A stretch of DNA of 64,000 nt from an uncultured Clostridia bacterium (GTDB taxonomy: Bacteria > Bacillota > Clostridia > Oscillospirales > Acutalibacteraceae). Position 1 is the stretch's first letter, and the number at the start of each line of letters is the position of its first letter. Shown here piece by piece: positions 53,238 through 61,200 of the stretch. The notes under the pieces were generated by a model, which was given only the letters and a program-made list of their open reading frames with translations, had not been told where the DNA came from and did no database searches. The DNA is taken from the NCBI GenBank assembly GCA_946183365.1, contig CAMHAH010000004.1:62001-126000 (forward strand). Reading direction: 5' to 3'. The position numbers and the translations under genes are program-made.

Positions 53238-53606
53238 ATGGACGACAGAGAAGCAATACGAGAACTGTATCGCGAATACTGGCGGTATATGATAGACAAG
53301 GACGTCCGAAACCTGAAAAGGCTGATGGCTGATGATTATGTACTTATGCATATGACAGGCGTACAGCAGTCAAGAGAGACCTTCCTCAGCGGTCTTAAAG
53401 ACGGAACGTTCAACTACTACAGCGCCGAACATGAAAGCATTGAAGTTACAGTCAACGGCGATACAGCGAGAATGATCGGCAAAAGCCGCGTAACCGCCGC
53501 TGTATACGGTGGAAGAATAAGCAGCTGGAAGCTGCGCGGTGATTTTACGTTACGAAAAGAAAACGGAGCATGGCTGATGACCGGCTCAAAAGCATCTGCA
53601 TATTAA
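53238..53606 (+). CDS. SnoaL/NTF2-like small protein (DUF4440 type)
   Basis: About 122 residues. A cone-shaped alpha+beta fold is suggested by the EAIRELYREYWRYMIDKD helices, LKRLMADDYVLMHMTG, and the late strands MIGKSRVTAAVYGG and WKLRGDFTLRKENGAWLMTGS. It may be a small enzyme or ligand-binding protein of unknown substrate. The second ATG (53238) has better ribosome binding spacing than the one at 53232. It overlaps nothing, but follows the acetyltransferase with two bases between. Confidence 0.75.
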   Translation: MDDREAIRELYREYWRYMIDKDVRNLKRLMADDYVLMHMTGVQQSRETFLSGLKDGTFNYYSAEHESIEVTVNGDTARMIGKSRVTAAVYGGRISSWKLRGDFTLRKENGAWLMTGSKASAY

Positions 53607-53617
53607 GGAGGATCATT

Positions 53618-54463
53618 ATGGAATTCATCACACTAAATAACGGATCAAAGTGCCCTGTCATAGGTATAGGCACCTTTATGCTTGCGCCGAGCGACGCTCA
53701 GAACAGCGTTCGTGAAGCGCTCAAAATGGGCTATTCTCTTGTTGACACGGCAAACGCGTATGTCAACGAGCGCGCTGTAGGCAGAGGTATAAAAGAGAGC
53801 GGGCTCAGAAGAGATGAGGTATTCATCTCAACTAAGCTCTGGCCGAGTGAATACGAGAACCCGAACGCAGTCGAAGAAACTCTCGAGCGCCTCGGTTTAG
53901 ATTATGTCGATCTGCTCTATATCCATCAGCCTGCCGGAAATTGGCTCGCGGGATACCGTCAGTTGGAAAAAGCCTATAAAGAAGGCAAAGCAAAATCGAT
54001 TGGTATTTCTAACTTCGAGGGTAAGTATATTGCTGAGTTGGAAACAAAGTGGGAGATCGCTCCGCAGTTCATCCAGGTAGAAGCTCACCCCTACTATACA
54101 CAAAAAGAGCTTCGTAAAACTCTCGACAAATACGATATAAAGCTGATGTCATGGTACCCGCTCGGTCACGGCGACAAGGGTCTGTTGAAAGAGCCTGTCT
54201 TTGTTGAACTCGGCGAAAAATACGGCAAATCTCCCGCTCAAGTCATCCTCAGATGGCATACTCAAATGGGCTTCGTTGTTATTCCCGGCAGCAAGAATGT
54301 CGATCACATCAAAGATAACCTCGATATCATCGATTTCAAGCTGACAGATGATGAGATGGACCGTATCGCTCAGCTTGATAAAGGTGAGCGATACTATCAC
54401 CGTACCGACGAGCAGCTAAAGCAGTTCGCCGCGTGGCGTCCTTCTTTCGAACCGGCAAATTGA
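53618..54463 (+). CDS. Aldo/keto reductase
   Basis: 281 residues from the ATG at 53618, with AAGGAGG upstream. NAD(P)H-dependent carbonyl reductase of the 2,5-diketo-gluconate-reductase type: catalytic Asp and Tyr in VDTANAYVNERAVGRGI, Lys in STKLWP and His in LYIHQP; the cofactor-binding C-terminus is VVIPGSKNVDHIKDNLDI. Last gene of the flavodoxin operon; probably detoxifies aldehydes, though the substrate is not shown. Confidence 0.94.
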   Translation: MEFITLNNGSKCPVIGIGTFMLAPSDAQNSVREALKMGYSLVDTANAYVNERAVGRGIKESGLRRDEVFISTKLWPSEYENPNAVEETLERLGLDYVDLLYIHQPAGNWLAGYRQLEKAYKEGKAKSIGISNFEGKYIAELETKWEIAPQFIQVEAHPYYTQKELRKTLDKYDIKLMSWYPLGHGDKGLLKEPVFVELGEKYGKSPAQVILRWHTQMGFVVIPGSKNVDHIKDNLDIIDFKLTDDEMDRIAQLDKGERYYHRTDEQLKQFAAWRPSFEPAN

Positions 54464-54533
54464 TTTCTTAATAATGTTTTGTTTAGCCTCTTTCATGCAT
54501 TGAATTACCCTCTCTTTTGTTTAAAATCACCAT

Positions 54534-54562
54534 TTGAAAGTACCGCTCAAATGTGATATAAT
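54534..54562 (+). promoter_or_regulatory. Promoter of the Veg-like gene
   Basis: TTGAAA (54534-54539), a 17-bp spacer and TATAAT (54557-54562). Confidence 0.8.
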
Positions 54563-54570
54563 AACCTTAC

Positions 54571-54619
54571 AACGTGTAGCGTATGACCGCGTAAGTCCGG
54601 TTGGCGTTACACGTTTTTT
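54571..54619 (+). terminator. Attenuator-like hairpin at the 5' end of the Veg-like transcript
   Basis: AACGTGTAGCG (54571-54581) pairs with CGTTACACGTT (54605-54615), followed by TTTT. It starts only about 9 bases after the -10 box, so a terminator would form almost at the 5' end of the RNA. Its loop contains GCGTAAGTCCG, which recurs in the hairpin at 55425-55459. Confidence 0.65.
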
Positions 54620-54639
54620 ATATTTTGGAGGAAATAATA

Positions 54640-54882
54640 ATGACACAGCTTGATATGATTAAGAAAAAGGTGAATTACCTGTATTCCGTCTCTCCGAAGA
54701 TCCATATCAATGTCAGATTGAATCATCCGAGACTGGAGTTGAAAAACGATCCGGTAGAGATCAAAGGCGTATATAAAAACATCTTTACCATCGAAGAGTA
54801 TACGACGGGCGCTCCGAGAGTTCACTCTCTGCAATATGTCGATATCCTGACAGGCAACATCGAGATCACCGAGAAGGCTTGA
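54640..54882 (+). CDS. Veg-like (DUF1021) small protein
   Basis: 80 residues from the ATG at 54640, with GGAGG upstream. It resembles the Veg family: an N-terminal helix (LDMIKKKVNYLYSVS), a strand (IHINVRLNHPR), then VEIKGVYKNIFTIEEYTTG and SLQYVDILTGNIEI, the last matching the YxDVLTxxVE ending of Veg. Family knowledge: Veg stimulates biofilm matrix genes in Bacillus; its biochemical role is unclear. The similarity is weak and read by eye. The gene carries its own attenuator-like leader. Confidence 0.55.
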   Translation: MTQLDMIKKKVNYLYSVSPKIHINVRLNHPRLELKNDPVEIKGVYKNIFTIEEYTTGAPRVHSLQYVDILTGNIEITEKA

Positions 54883-54908
54883 CCGAAACGCCTTGAATAT
54901 GCTATAAT
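54879..54908 (+). promoter_or_regulatory. Promoter overlapping the Veg-like stop codon
   Basis: TTGACC (54879-54884), an 18-bp spacer and TATAAT (54903-54908), driving the broken gene that follows. Confidence 0.6.
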
Positions 54909-54921
54909 ACATCCCATACAT

Positions 54922-55370
54922 AACGACACAAGCAGCGCTCTGACCGCTGTCAACAAGCAGGGCGGTATCATGATGTTCGGTACGATGCTGCCGATCTGGG
55001 CAGTCGTACTTGTGGAGTTCGTCTTTGCCTATACGCTCGAGGTACCGGTCGGAAGTCCGCTGTCGTTCAGGATAGCGTCCAAGATGTTCGATATAAAAAC
55101 TACCCATCCGGTAATCTTTGAGGGCGCTGTCATCACCGTTACGGTCGCGATCATATGTCCCGCGATGAGCTTTATCGCGGCTGTCATCTACTATCCGTTT
55201 TTGAAGGCTTCAATGTTATCACTTTACTCTGCCACCGGTTCAAGCTCGTGTGCTACAACCTGCCGTTCGCGTTCTTCTCACAGCACCTCTTTATCCAGCC
55301 GCTTGTCAGAAGGATATTCAAATTGATCTTCCGCAAGGATATCGAAAGCAGGAAAAAAGAGTGGGATTGA
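54922..55370 (+). pseudogene. Truncated, frameshifted DUF2798-like membrane protein
   Basis: The first part reads (in the frame of 54970) MMFGTMLPIWAVVLVEFVFA, then VIFEGAVITVTVAIICPAMSFIAA. The sequence continues in another frame from about 55205 with GFNVITLLCHRFKLVCYNLPFAFF and FIQPLVRRIFKLIFR. Joined, these look like the two similar halves of DUF2798 (two-helix repeats, ending in a PLVR-IF-K-IFR motif). The frames meet at a run of five T residues (55200-55204), so a one-base indel there explains the break. The expected first helix and a start codon with a ribosome binding site are missing. It is a real pseudogene or, for the shift only, a sequencing error. Confidence 0.6.
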
Positions 55371-55374
55371 CCGC

Positions 55375-55403
55375 TTGATTTTTCTCTGAAAACATGATAT
55401 AAT
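55375..55403 (+). promoter_or_regulatory. Intact promoter upstream of the MATE remnant
   Basis: TTGATT (55375-55380), a 17-bp spacer and TATAAT (55398-55403). Confidence 0.65.
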
Positions 55404-55424
55404 CCAAATCAATGTGAGCAGCAA

Positions 55425-55459
55425 AACTGCGTAAGTCCGACATTCGGACTTACGCAGTT
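55425..55459 (+). terminator. Attenuator-like hairpin upstream of the MATE remnant
   Basis: A perfect 16-bp stem, AACTGCGTAAGTCCGA with its complement, and a CAT loop, followed by ATTTGTTTTTA. It contains GCGTAAGTCCG, also present at 54589-54599. Confidence 0.7.
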
Positions 55460-55483
55460 ATTTGTTTTTACGGAGGTATAACT

Positions 55484-55616
55484 ATGGAAAATCACTCTTA
55501 CCTTTCCGAGGAAAGGATCGGTAAGCTCATGCGAAAATACGCGATACCGTGTATCATCTCTCTTTTTGATAATCAGGACATATAAACAGCTTGGCGCGCC
55601 TGATAGCGTTAAATAA
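55484..55616 (+). pseudogene. Internally deleted MATE transporter gene
   Basis: An ATG with CGGAGG upstream opens MENHSYLSEERIGKLMRKYA then IPCIISL, the start of a MATE-family protein. Instead of the remaining 12-helix protein, the frame stops at 55585. Shifted by one base, the last residues read RTYKQLGAPDSVK then a stop, like a MATE C-terminus. About 400 codons between the ends have been lost, with the junction near 55562-55575. Promoter, leader hairpin and terminator are all still present. Confidence 0.7.
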
Positions 55617-55632
55617 GAAGCTAAAGCAAAAC

Positions 55633-55670
55633 AACCGTTGCGAACATCAGGCGTTTGCAACGGTTATTTT
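55633..55670 (+). terminator. Terminator after the MATE remnant
   Basis: AACCGTTGC / GCAACGGTT with a 15-base loop, followed by ATTTTT. Confidence 0.85.
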
Positions 55671-55809
55671 TCCTTATGGAGCTAGATATTATTGACCAAT
55701 ACGCTAAACTGCTCGAGCAGTACTTCGGAAACTTCGATACGATTATCCGGATTAAAGATACTATATTAACATTAGAAACGGGGATGACTGATAGCCATCC
55801 CCATTAAAT

Positions 55810-56055
55810 GTAACCGCTTAATAACCACCCCGTAAACACTAACCCTCCGTTTTCTGACGGAGGGTTTACATTTATCTCATCTCCAATGAACAACTCGAAA
55901 GCCTTATGCCTTGGAGCAATGAGATGAAGCAGTCCATCATTCGGCGCTCAAAATCGACTTCATCAGCCAAAGAATAATCACCATATATACACGCAAACCC
56001 TCTGCTTATCTGCAGAGGGTTCGCTTTATGCCAGGGGTGATTATTAAGCGGTTAC
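55810..56055. repeat. 246-bp element with 22-bp terminal inverted repeats
   Basis: The left end GTAACCGCTTAATAACCACCCC and the reverse complement of the right end match at 21 of 22 positions. Inside are two 10-bp hairpins of similar sequence, AACCCTCCGT (55841-55850) and AACCCTCTGC (55996-56005), each with its complement, and a looser foldback around ATCTCAT / ATGAGAT. No coding frame is convincing and no target-site duplication is visible. It could be a MITE-like element or a multi-arm structured RNA. Confidence 0.65.
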
Positions 56056-56223
56056 TTCCTTTATCCTATTATCACTCTAAAGCCTACATACAAACGCGAA
56101 CAGCGGGGACGACTATCGTGTTATCCCAGCTGCTGTGTATCTGATTATATTTCGTTTTTATGTTAGGTCATGCGTTTTTATGTATTTATGATCGATCAAA
56201 ACATCTGTAGACAAAAACTCAGA
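56056..56223. other. Intergenic stretch with no feature seen
   Basis: Sequence between the terminal-inverted-repeat element and the end of the small dockerin gene. No promoter, hairpin or convincing frame was recognised. Confidence 0.4.
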
Positions 56224-56607
56224 TTACAATATATCCTCGGGAAGCTCGTTGCTGTCTTCTGTAGGATCACTGATTACTTTGCCGTCTTTGATCTTAGCAC
56301 CGATGCTGAATGTATTACTGTAGCCCGCGACATAACGTTGAATAAACGTAGCGTCGGTTATATCGAGACCGTTTGAGTTTACGTCTCCGCGTACAGAAAT
56401 ACCGCCGTCGGGATCGGTGATCTGCATAATAAGAAGGGACTGTATCTTCTCTGCGTCATGTATATTGACGGCACCGTTGAAATCAGCATCGCCTCTTATG
56501 TAAACAGCGTTGAACGCAGCTGAAGCGGAAGAAGCTATTATCACACATATCATCAGTAATACAGCAGATACGGATATAAGCTTGATAACTAAACGTCTTT
56601 TCAGCAA
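56224..56607 (-). CDS. Small secreted dockerin protein
   Basis: 127 residues from a TTG with AAGGAGG five bases upstream. Signal peptide (KLISVSAVLLMICVIIASSASA), then almost nothing but a type I dockerin: first calcium repeat DADFNGAVNIHDAEKIQ, second DVNSNGLDITDATFIQRY. A short acidic tail ends SNELPEDIL, which closely resembles the end of the peptide encoded at 58075-58194 (INELPEDEL). A lone secreted dockerin would dock on a cohesin and carry only its tail. It is 63 bases downstream of the radical SAM gene and is probably in the same operon. Confidence 0.85.
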   Translation of the reverse strand: MLKRRLVIKLISVSAVLLMICVIIASSASAAFNAVYIRGDADFNGAVNIHDAEKIQSLLIMQITDPDGGISVRGDVNSNGLDITDATFIQRYVAGYSNTFSIGAKIKDGKVISDPTEDSNELPEDIL

Positions 56608-56669
56608 GATGATCCCTCCTTAAAAAGGATTTAAACCATTATAACACATATTTATTACTTAATCAACCG

Positions 56670-57980
56670 TTAAGATTTGGCTTTTTCATCAAGATACGCT
56701 TTAAGTATACGTCTTTTAAGTTTATATAGTCGGAGTTCGCGAACACGAGAAGAACAGCCGTCAGAGCTCCACGCGCACTTTTTAAGCTCATAGCATTTTG
56801 GATAAAGCGCACAATCTGAACATTCGGGATAAACAATTCTCTCTTTCCATGACGCGATAATCTCATGGTCACGTTCGCTGCTGTAGATCGTACCTATACG
56901 GTCTTTATCACTGAAATGCTCACATTTTTCAAGGCTGCCGTCAGGCATTATGACCTCGCCTCTGTCGCTGTCGGCGATACACCGATTAAGAGTTATGCCG
57001 CGCGACAACTTTGAAGTGATATCGAGACCCTCGTCCTTGAGCTTATTAAGAATGAAAATATAGGCGTCTATCTGCTCACGATCGCTGCTGAAATGACCTA
57101 TACTTCCGATAAATTCCTTTAAAAGTGCGGGATGCGCGAATACGTTTTTATTATCCCTGAAACGTTTGCCGAGGATATCGCAGAGCTTGAGCAGATCATG
57201 ATAATTATTGCTGTCCATATTGAGGCGTATGATAGTTTTGATACCGTTTTCAGATAATTCTTCGATATTATCGAGAACACGTTCAAAAGCGTTATCATCT
57301 TTGTTTATATACGCCTTTATGCTGTTGTATACCTCTTTTGTTCCGTCGATAGTGATGACGACTTCTCTCAGGTTCCAGTTTTGGACGGCTCTTTTTATCA
57401 CTTCGGGAGTAAAAAGATATCCGTTAGTGATCATTTTTGACTTATAGGCGCAGCCAAGCTCTTTGAGACGGTCGCATATGATATCTATAGCATTCAAGTT
57501 ATACAGCGGTTCTCCGCCGAACCAACCTAAGTTGACAGCGTTTTCCCCGCTGACCCGAGCTATATAATCTGCTACATCAACGGCGGTCTTATCAGACATA
57601 GTGATATGCTTGCAGCCTGCCTGATAACAATAGAAACAGCGCGCGTTGCAGTCAGTAGTGGTAAGGACTTTGAAACTCGTAACGGAGTTATCAAACGACA
57701 TATAAGACAGTATCTCTCTGATACCGTCGGCAAACTCTATTTCATTAAAGTCTGTGGGTACACAGAAGCGGTATTTGACCATTTGCTCGATATTATCCTC
57801 AACAGTCTCATCCTTATCAATCAAGAACATAGCGCCGGTGAGGGTGTTATACAGCAAAGTTCCGTCGTCGCAGTCGGTAGAAACACAATACGACGAAAGC
57901 TTGTAGCTTTGATCCGGTTTATACTTTTCTTCACCGCAGACCTTCCATACGGTATCGACCGGAGAGAAAATCAATTTCAT
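56670..57980 (-). CDS. Radical SAM/SPASM peptide maturase
   Basis: 436 residues. The N-terminal about 95 residues look like the leader-binding front of peptide maturases (GTLLYNTLTGAMFLID). The radical SAM cluster motif is C111-x3-C115-x2-C118 (CNARCFYC), followed by GWFGGEPLY and ITIDGTKEVYNSIK. The C-terminal SPASM region has seven Cys (334, 353, 387, 390, 396, 402, 409), enough for two auxiliary iron-sulfur clusters. Family knowledge: such enzymes install thioether or other crosslinks in ribosomal peptides. The 39-residue peptide with one Cys and GGG encoded just upstream (58075-58194) is the likely substrate. A hairpin lies between them, typical of a high precursor to low enzyme ratio. 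An anaerobic sulfatase-maturase-like role is less likely, as no sulfatase is near. Confidence 0.88.
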   Translation of the reverse strand: MKLIFSPVDTVWKVCGEEKYKPDQSYKLSSYCVSTDCDDGTLLYNTLTGAMFLIDKDETVEDNIEQMVKYRFCVPTDFNEIEFADGIREILSYMSFDNSVTSFKVLTTTDCNARCFYCYQAGCKHITMSDKTAVDVADYIARVSGENAVNLGWFGGEPLYNLNAIDIICDRLKELGCAYKSKMITNGYLFTPEVIKRAVQNWNLREVVITIDGTKEVYNSIKAYINKDDNAFERVLDNIEELSENGIKTIIRLNMDSNNYHDLLKLCDILGKRFRDNKNVFAHPALLKEFIGSIGHFSSDREQIDAYIFILNKLKDEGLDITSKLSRGITLNRCIADSDRGEVIMPDGSLEKCEHFSDKDRIGTIYSSERDHEIIASWKERIVYPECSDCALYPKCYELKKCAWSSDGCSSRVRELRLYKLKRRILKAYLDEKAKS

Positions 57981-58020
57981 CCTTAAAGCTCCTTACAGTA
58001 TGAATTGGCAGATCGCCTTA

Positions 58021-58065
58021 AAATCAAATAAGGGCGGCAACTATGCTGCCGCCCCGATTTGATTT
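58021..58065 (-). terminator. Hairpin (attenuator) between peptide C and the radical SAM gene
   Basis: The inner stem GGGCGGCA / TGCCGCCC is extended by AAATCAAAT / ATTTGATTT outer arms with a small internal loop. It probably terminates most transcripts after the peptide gene. Confidence 0.8.
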
Positions 58066-58074
58066 AGTTTAGGT

Positions 58075-58194
58075 TTACAGCTCGTCTTCCGGAAGCTCGT
58101 TGATTCCGCCGCCGCATTCGTTAGAATTCACAAGCATATTCTGCGTGTCAAAACGAACTATAGTAGCATCAACCTCTACATATTTCTCTTTCAT
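58075..58194 (-). CDS. Small GG-motif peptide, copy C (likely radical SAM substrate)
   Basis: 39 codons starting at the ATG at 58194, with AGGAAGGA eight bases upstream. The sequence starts MKEKYVEVDATIVRFDT, then NMLVNS, NECGGG, and the tail INELPEDEL. The layout matches the other two GG peptides (MK-x-x-Y, a VxxF/VK stretch, a hydrophobic pair before Ser, then GG), with a Cys just before the Gly run. It lies downstream of a giant secreted protein gene, as the other two do, and upstream of a SPASM radical SAM enzyme, which makes a RiPP precursor the best explanation. The cleavage site and the modification are not known. Confidence 0.8.
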   Translation of the reverse strand: MKEKYVEVDATIVRFDTQNMLVNSNECGGGINELPEDEL

Positions 58195-58234
58195 AAATAA
58201 TCCTTCCTCTCTAAGCATTTTGATTTGAGCTCAG

Positions 58235-58266
58235 GGAGTAAGGCTTCAGCTTTGAAGCCTTACTCC
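58235..58266 (-). terminator. Hairpin between the giant beta-helix gene and peptide C
   Basis: A perfect 14-bp stem GGAGTAAGGCTTCA / TGAAGCCTTACTCC with a 4-base loop, 24 bases after the giant gene's stop codon. The other two modules have no hairpin at this place. Confidence 0.75.
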
Positions 58267-58289
58267 AGACTCAGTTAATTGTTGTTATC

Positions 58290-61200
58290 TTAAACCGTCT
58301 TGAAGTATTCATCAGCGGTCAGATAATAATTATACAATGCTTTTACATTATTTGCAAGCATATTGTTAGAATTATTTTGATTTCTATAAGCATATGTAAG
58401 CGGTGAATAAACAATTGTGCGTTCACCACAGCCGTCAGCCGAAACCTTAAGAGTTAATTCTTTGTCAAGATCCTTAGCGGCTATTCCCTTAACAGTGACC
58501 TTTAACGCTCCATTTTCTGTTATCTCAGTTGTGATTTTAGCGTTATTTGTTTCCTTAACGTTCTCACCGTTGAGAGTGACAGTCAGCTCATCAATGGAAT
58601 GATTGTCAGCAGGAGTGATATAGAAGTTCATTTCAGTATAGGATTCGAGTGAAAGTGTAGCGGAAAGCTTCTTGACTGCTGAGCACTCTCCCTCTGATTT
58701 TAAATTATACTTATCGGGAACTATGATATCGCTAATCTTTGAGTAATAAGTACCCTCAAGCGCTTCAGCAGCTCTGTATTCGAAGTATTCCTGAGCCGTC
58801 ATGCCGTAGTCAAGAACACTCTTGCAGAGATCTTTTAGCTCTTCAGATTCAGATTCCTTGATCTTCTTCAAACAATACCGTTCAACAGAGTAATCATCAA
58901 CTTTCTTGATCATTCTGCCGAGATAATAGACTTCGATCTGCACATTGTCCTTCATTTCCTTAGCTGCGCAAGAAGCTACCAAGATCTGGTTACTATCAGG
59001 GTTAGCAAGGGTTGCTTCGCCCTCAGTATCATTGAAGGAATAATATACGGTATAATCAGTAGGATTAGTACCATCGGGAATATCCTGGACATAAAGGTTG
59101 ATATCGATCGAATCCTGAAGTGTCAGAGTTGCTGTATATTTGATAGTATTGGGAACTACGGTGAACATAGGTTCATAATCAAAATTAGTTGTAGGAAGGT
59201 AACCGTCAGCGCAGTATTCAACGGGAACTATCTCTGAGAAGCCTCCGCCGGATACATTCATGTCAGCGGTATTGCCTGCTACATTCTGAGCTTTAGTCTG
59301 TGAGTAGAGCTCACCAACGAACTCGCAACTCCCAGTCTCGCCGCTGATATTAACGATGCCTTCTGAATACTTAGACGTCTGCGGGTCTGCGGCATGCCTT
59401 ACGGGAGTAGCGTCAACATCATCCTGATTTACGATATTAGCTACTACGATACCCGAGGTATCGGAGTTATTATTGATGAAAAATCCACCGGTAATACGGA
59501 GTCTACCAACGTTATTGATTACATCAGCCTTATCAAGATATGTACCCTCGGTCGCCTTAGTAACATAGAAGGAACCGGCTTCAATACTAGCGTAACCGTG
59601 GATATCATTGTTGATAACGTGACGACCGCCTTTGAATGTACCTCCTCCAATATAGAGGATAGGTTGATACATTGCCTCTCCCTCATGATAACCGTAGTGG
59701 AGAGTTTCTCCTGTCTTAGTTGTGAAGGTAGCGGTAGATTCATAATTAGCGTAACCGTTATCGATCAGGCTCGCGCGGCAATTATACTCGTTGGTAACTG
59801 TAGCTTGATAAATGTTAGCCATTCCGTGATTCTCGATAACATAATAGGTGTTATCCTCTCTATCATCGGATCTTGTAAGACTAATATCATCAATATCCAA
59901 AGTACCGTTATTGAAAATCGCTGCGCAATGGTTGGAATTATTGATGATTGTACCATTACCGTTTATTTGGATATAGCAAGTATTGAGCACGACTATGGTA
60001 TGCATTCCGGGCTCATTGGTCATAGTATGACCATCCAGTGTCAGCGTTAAAGAGTCGCTTACTACTACAGACTCAGTCACATCTTTAAGAAGCGTAACTG
60101 TTCCGCCGTTAGCAGCGTCGATAGCTGCCTGGACTGTTGTGTACTGTGTACCGTTGTCTACTTCAGCTACATAGGTAGCGGGTTTAACGGTGTACATTCC
60201 GTCTTCATCCTTAGTGGTTACGGGAACATAACCATCAGCGCAGTAATCAGCGGGAACTACCTCTGAGAACGAACCGCCGGATACATTCAGGTCAGCTTTC
60301 TCTCCTGCTTCATTCTGAGCGTCAAGCTGAGCATAAAGCTTACCGGTGAACTTACCGCCTGTTACGTTTACGATACCGTCAGAATACTTTGAGGTCTGAG
60401 GATCCGCAGCGATTCTTACGGGAGTTGCATTCGCGTTATCCTGATTAACTATATTAGCGATTACATACTCAGAGTTACGTACGCACTTGAACTCGCCGCC
60501 TGCAATCGTCAGAACACCGATGTTGTTGATTACATCAGCCTTTGAAGAATATGTCGGATTCTCACTTGTTGTGCTCTCAAAGTAACCGTCATTGATAGTA
60601 GCTACGCCCTTGACGTCATTGTTGATAACGTGACGTCCGCCGTAGAATTTACCGCCTGTGATAGTCAGAGTCGGATGCTCAAGACCCTCGCTTGCGAAAT
60701 AACCGTAGTGGAATACTTCTCCGCCTGCGGTGAATACCTTGGTGGAATCATAATTCGCGTAACCGTTGTCGATCAGGCTCGCGCGGCAATTATCAGCATT
60801 GCTGAACGTACCGCCGCTGATTGTGAGAGTGCCGTGGTTCTCAACAACATAATAGGTGTCTTCTTCTGTAGCATTGGTTCTGGTGAGAGTACCGGAAGCA
60901 ATGTCTACTATACCGTTATTGAACAGAGCAGCATAGCCCTTATCGGTGTTGATTATCTGTCCGCCATCGCCGTTGTCAACGATATTTAATGTGCCGTTTG
61001 TCGCAACAACTACGGTATTCTGGAATGCTTCGTTTGTAAGAGTAAAGCCGTTGAGGTCGAGCTTAATGCTGTCGTCAGCCTTTACCAATACAGACTCGGT
61101 AACGTCTAAGAGGAGCTTGACTGTGTCATTTGCTCCGGCAGCGTCGATAGCAGCCTGGACTGTTGTGTAGCGAGTGCCGTTTACCTCGGCAACAAATGTA

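Noticed and set aside
55675-55806. A 43-codon frame starting ATG GAG CTA GAT ATT
   Set aside because: No ribosome binding site, it lies directly after a terminator, and no paralogue is known to me; kept out of the gene list.
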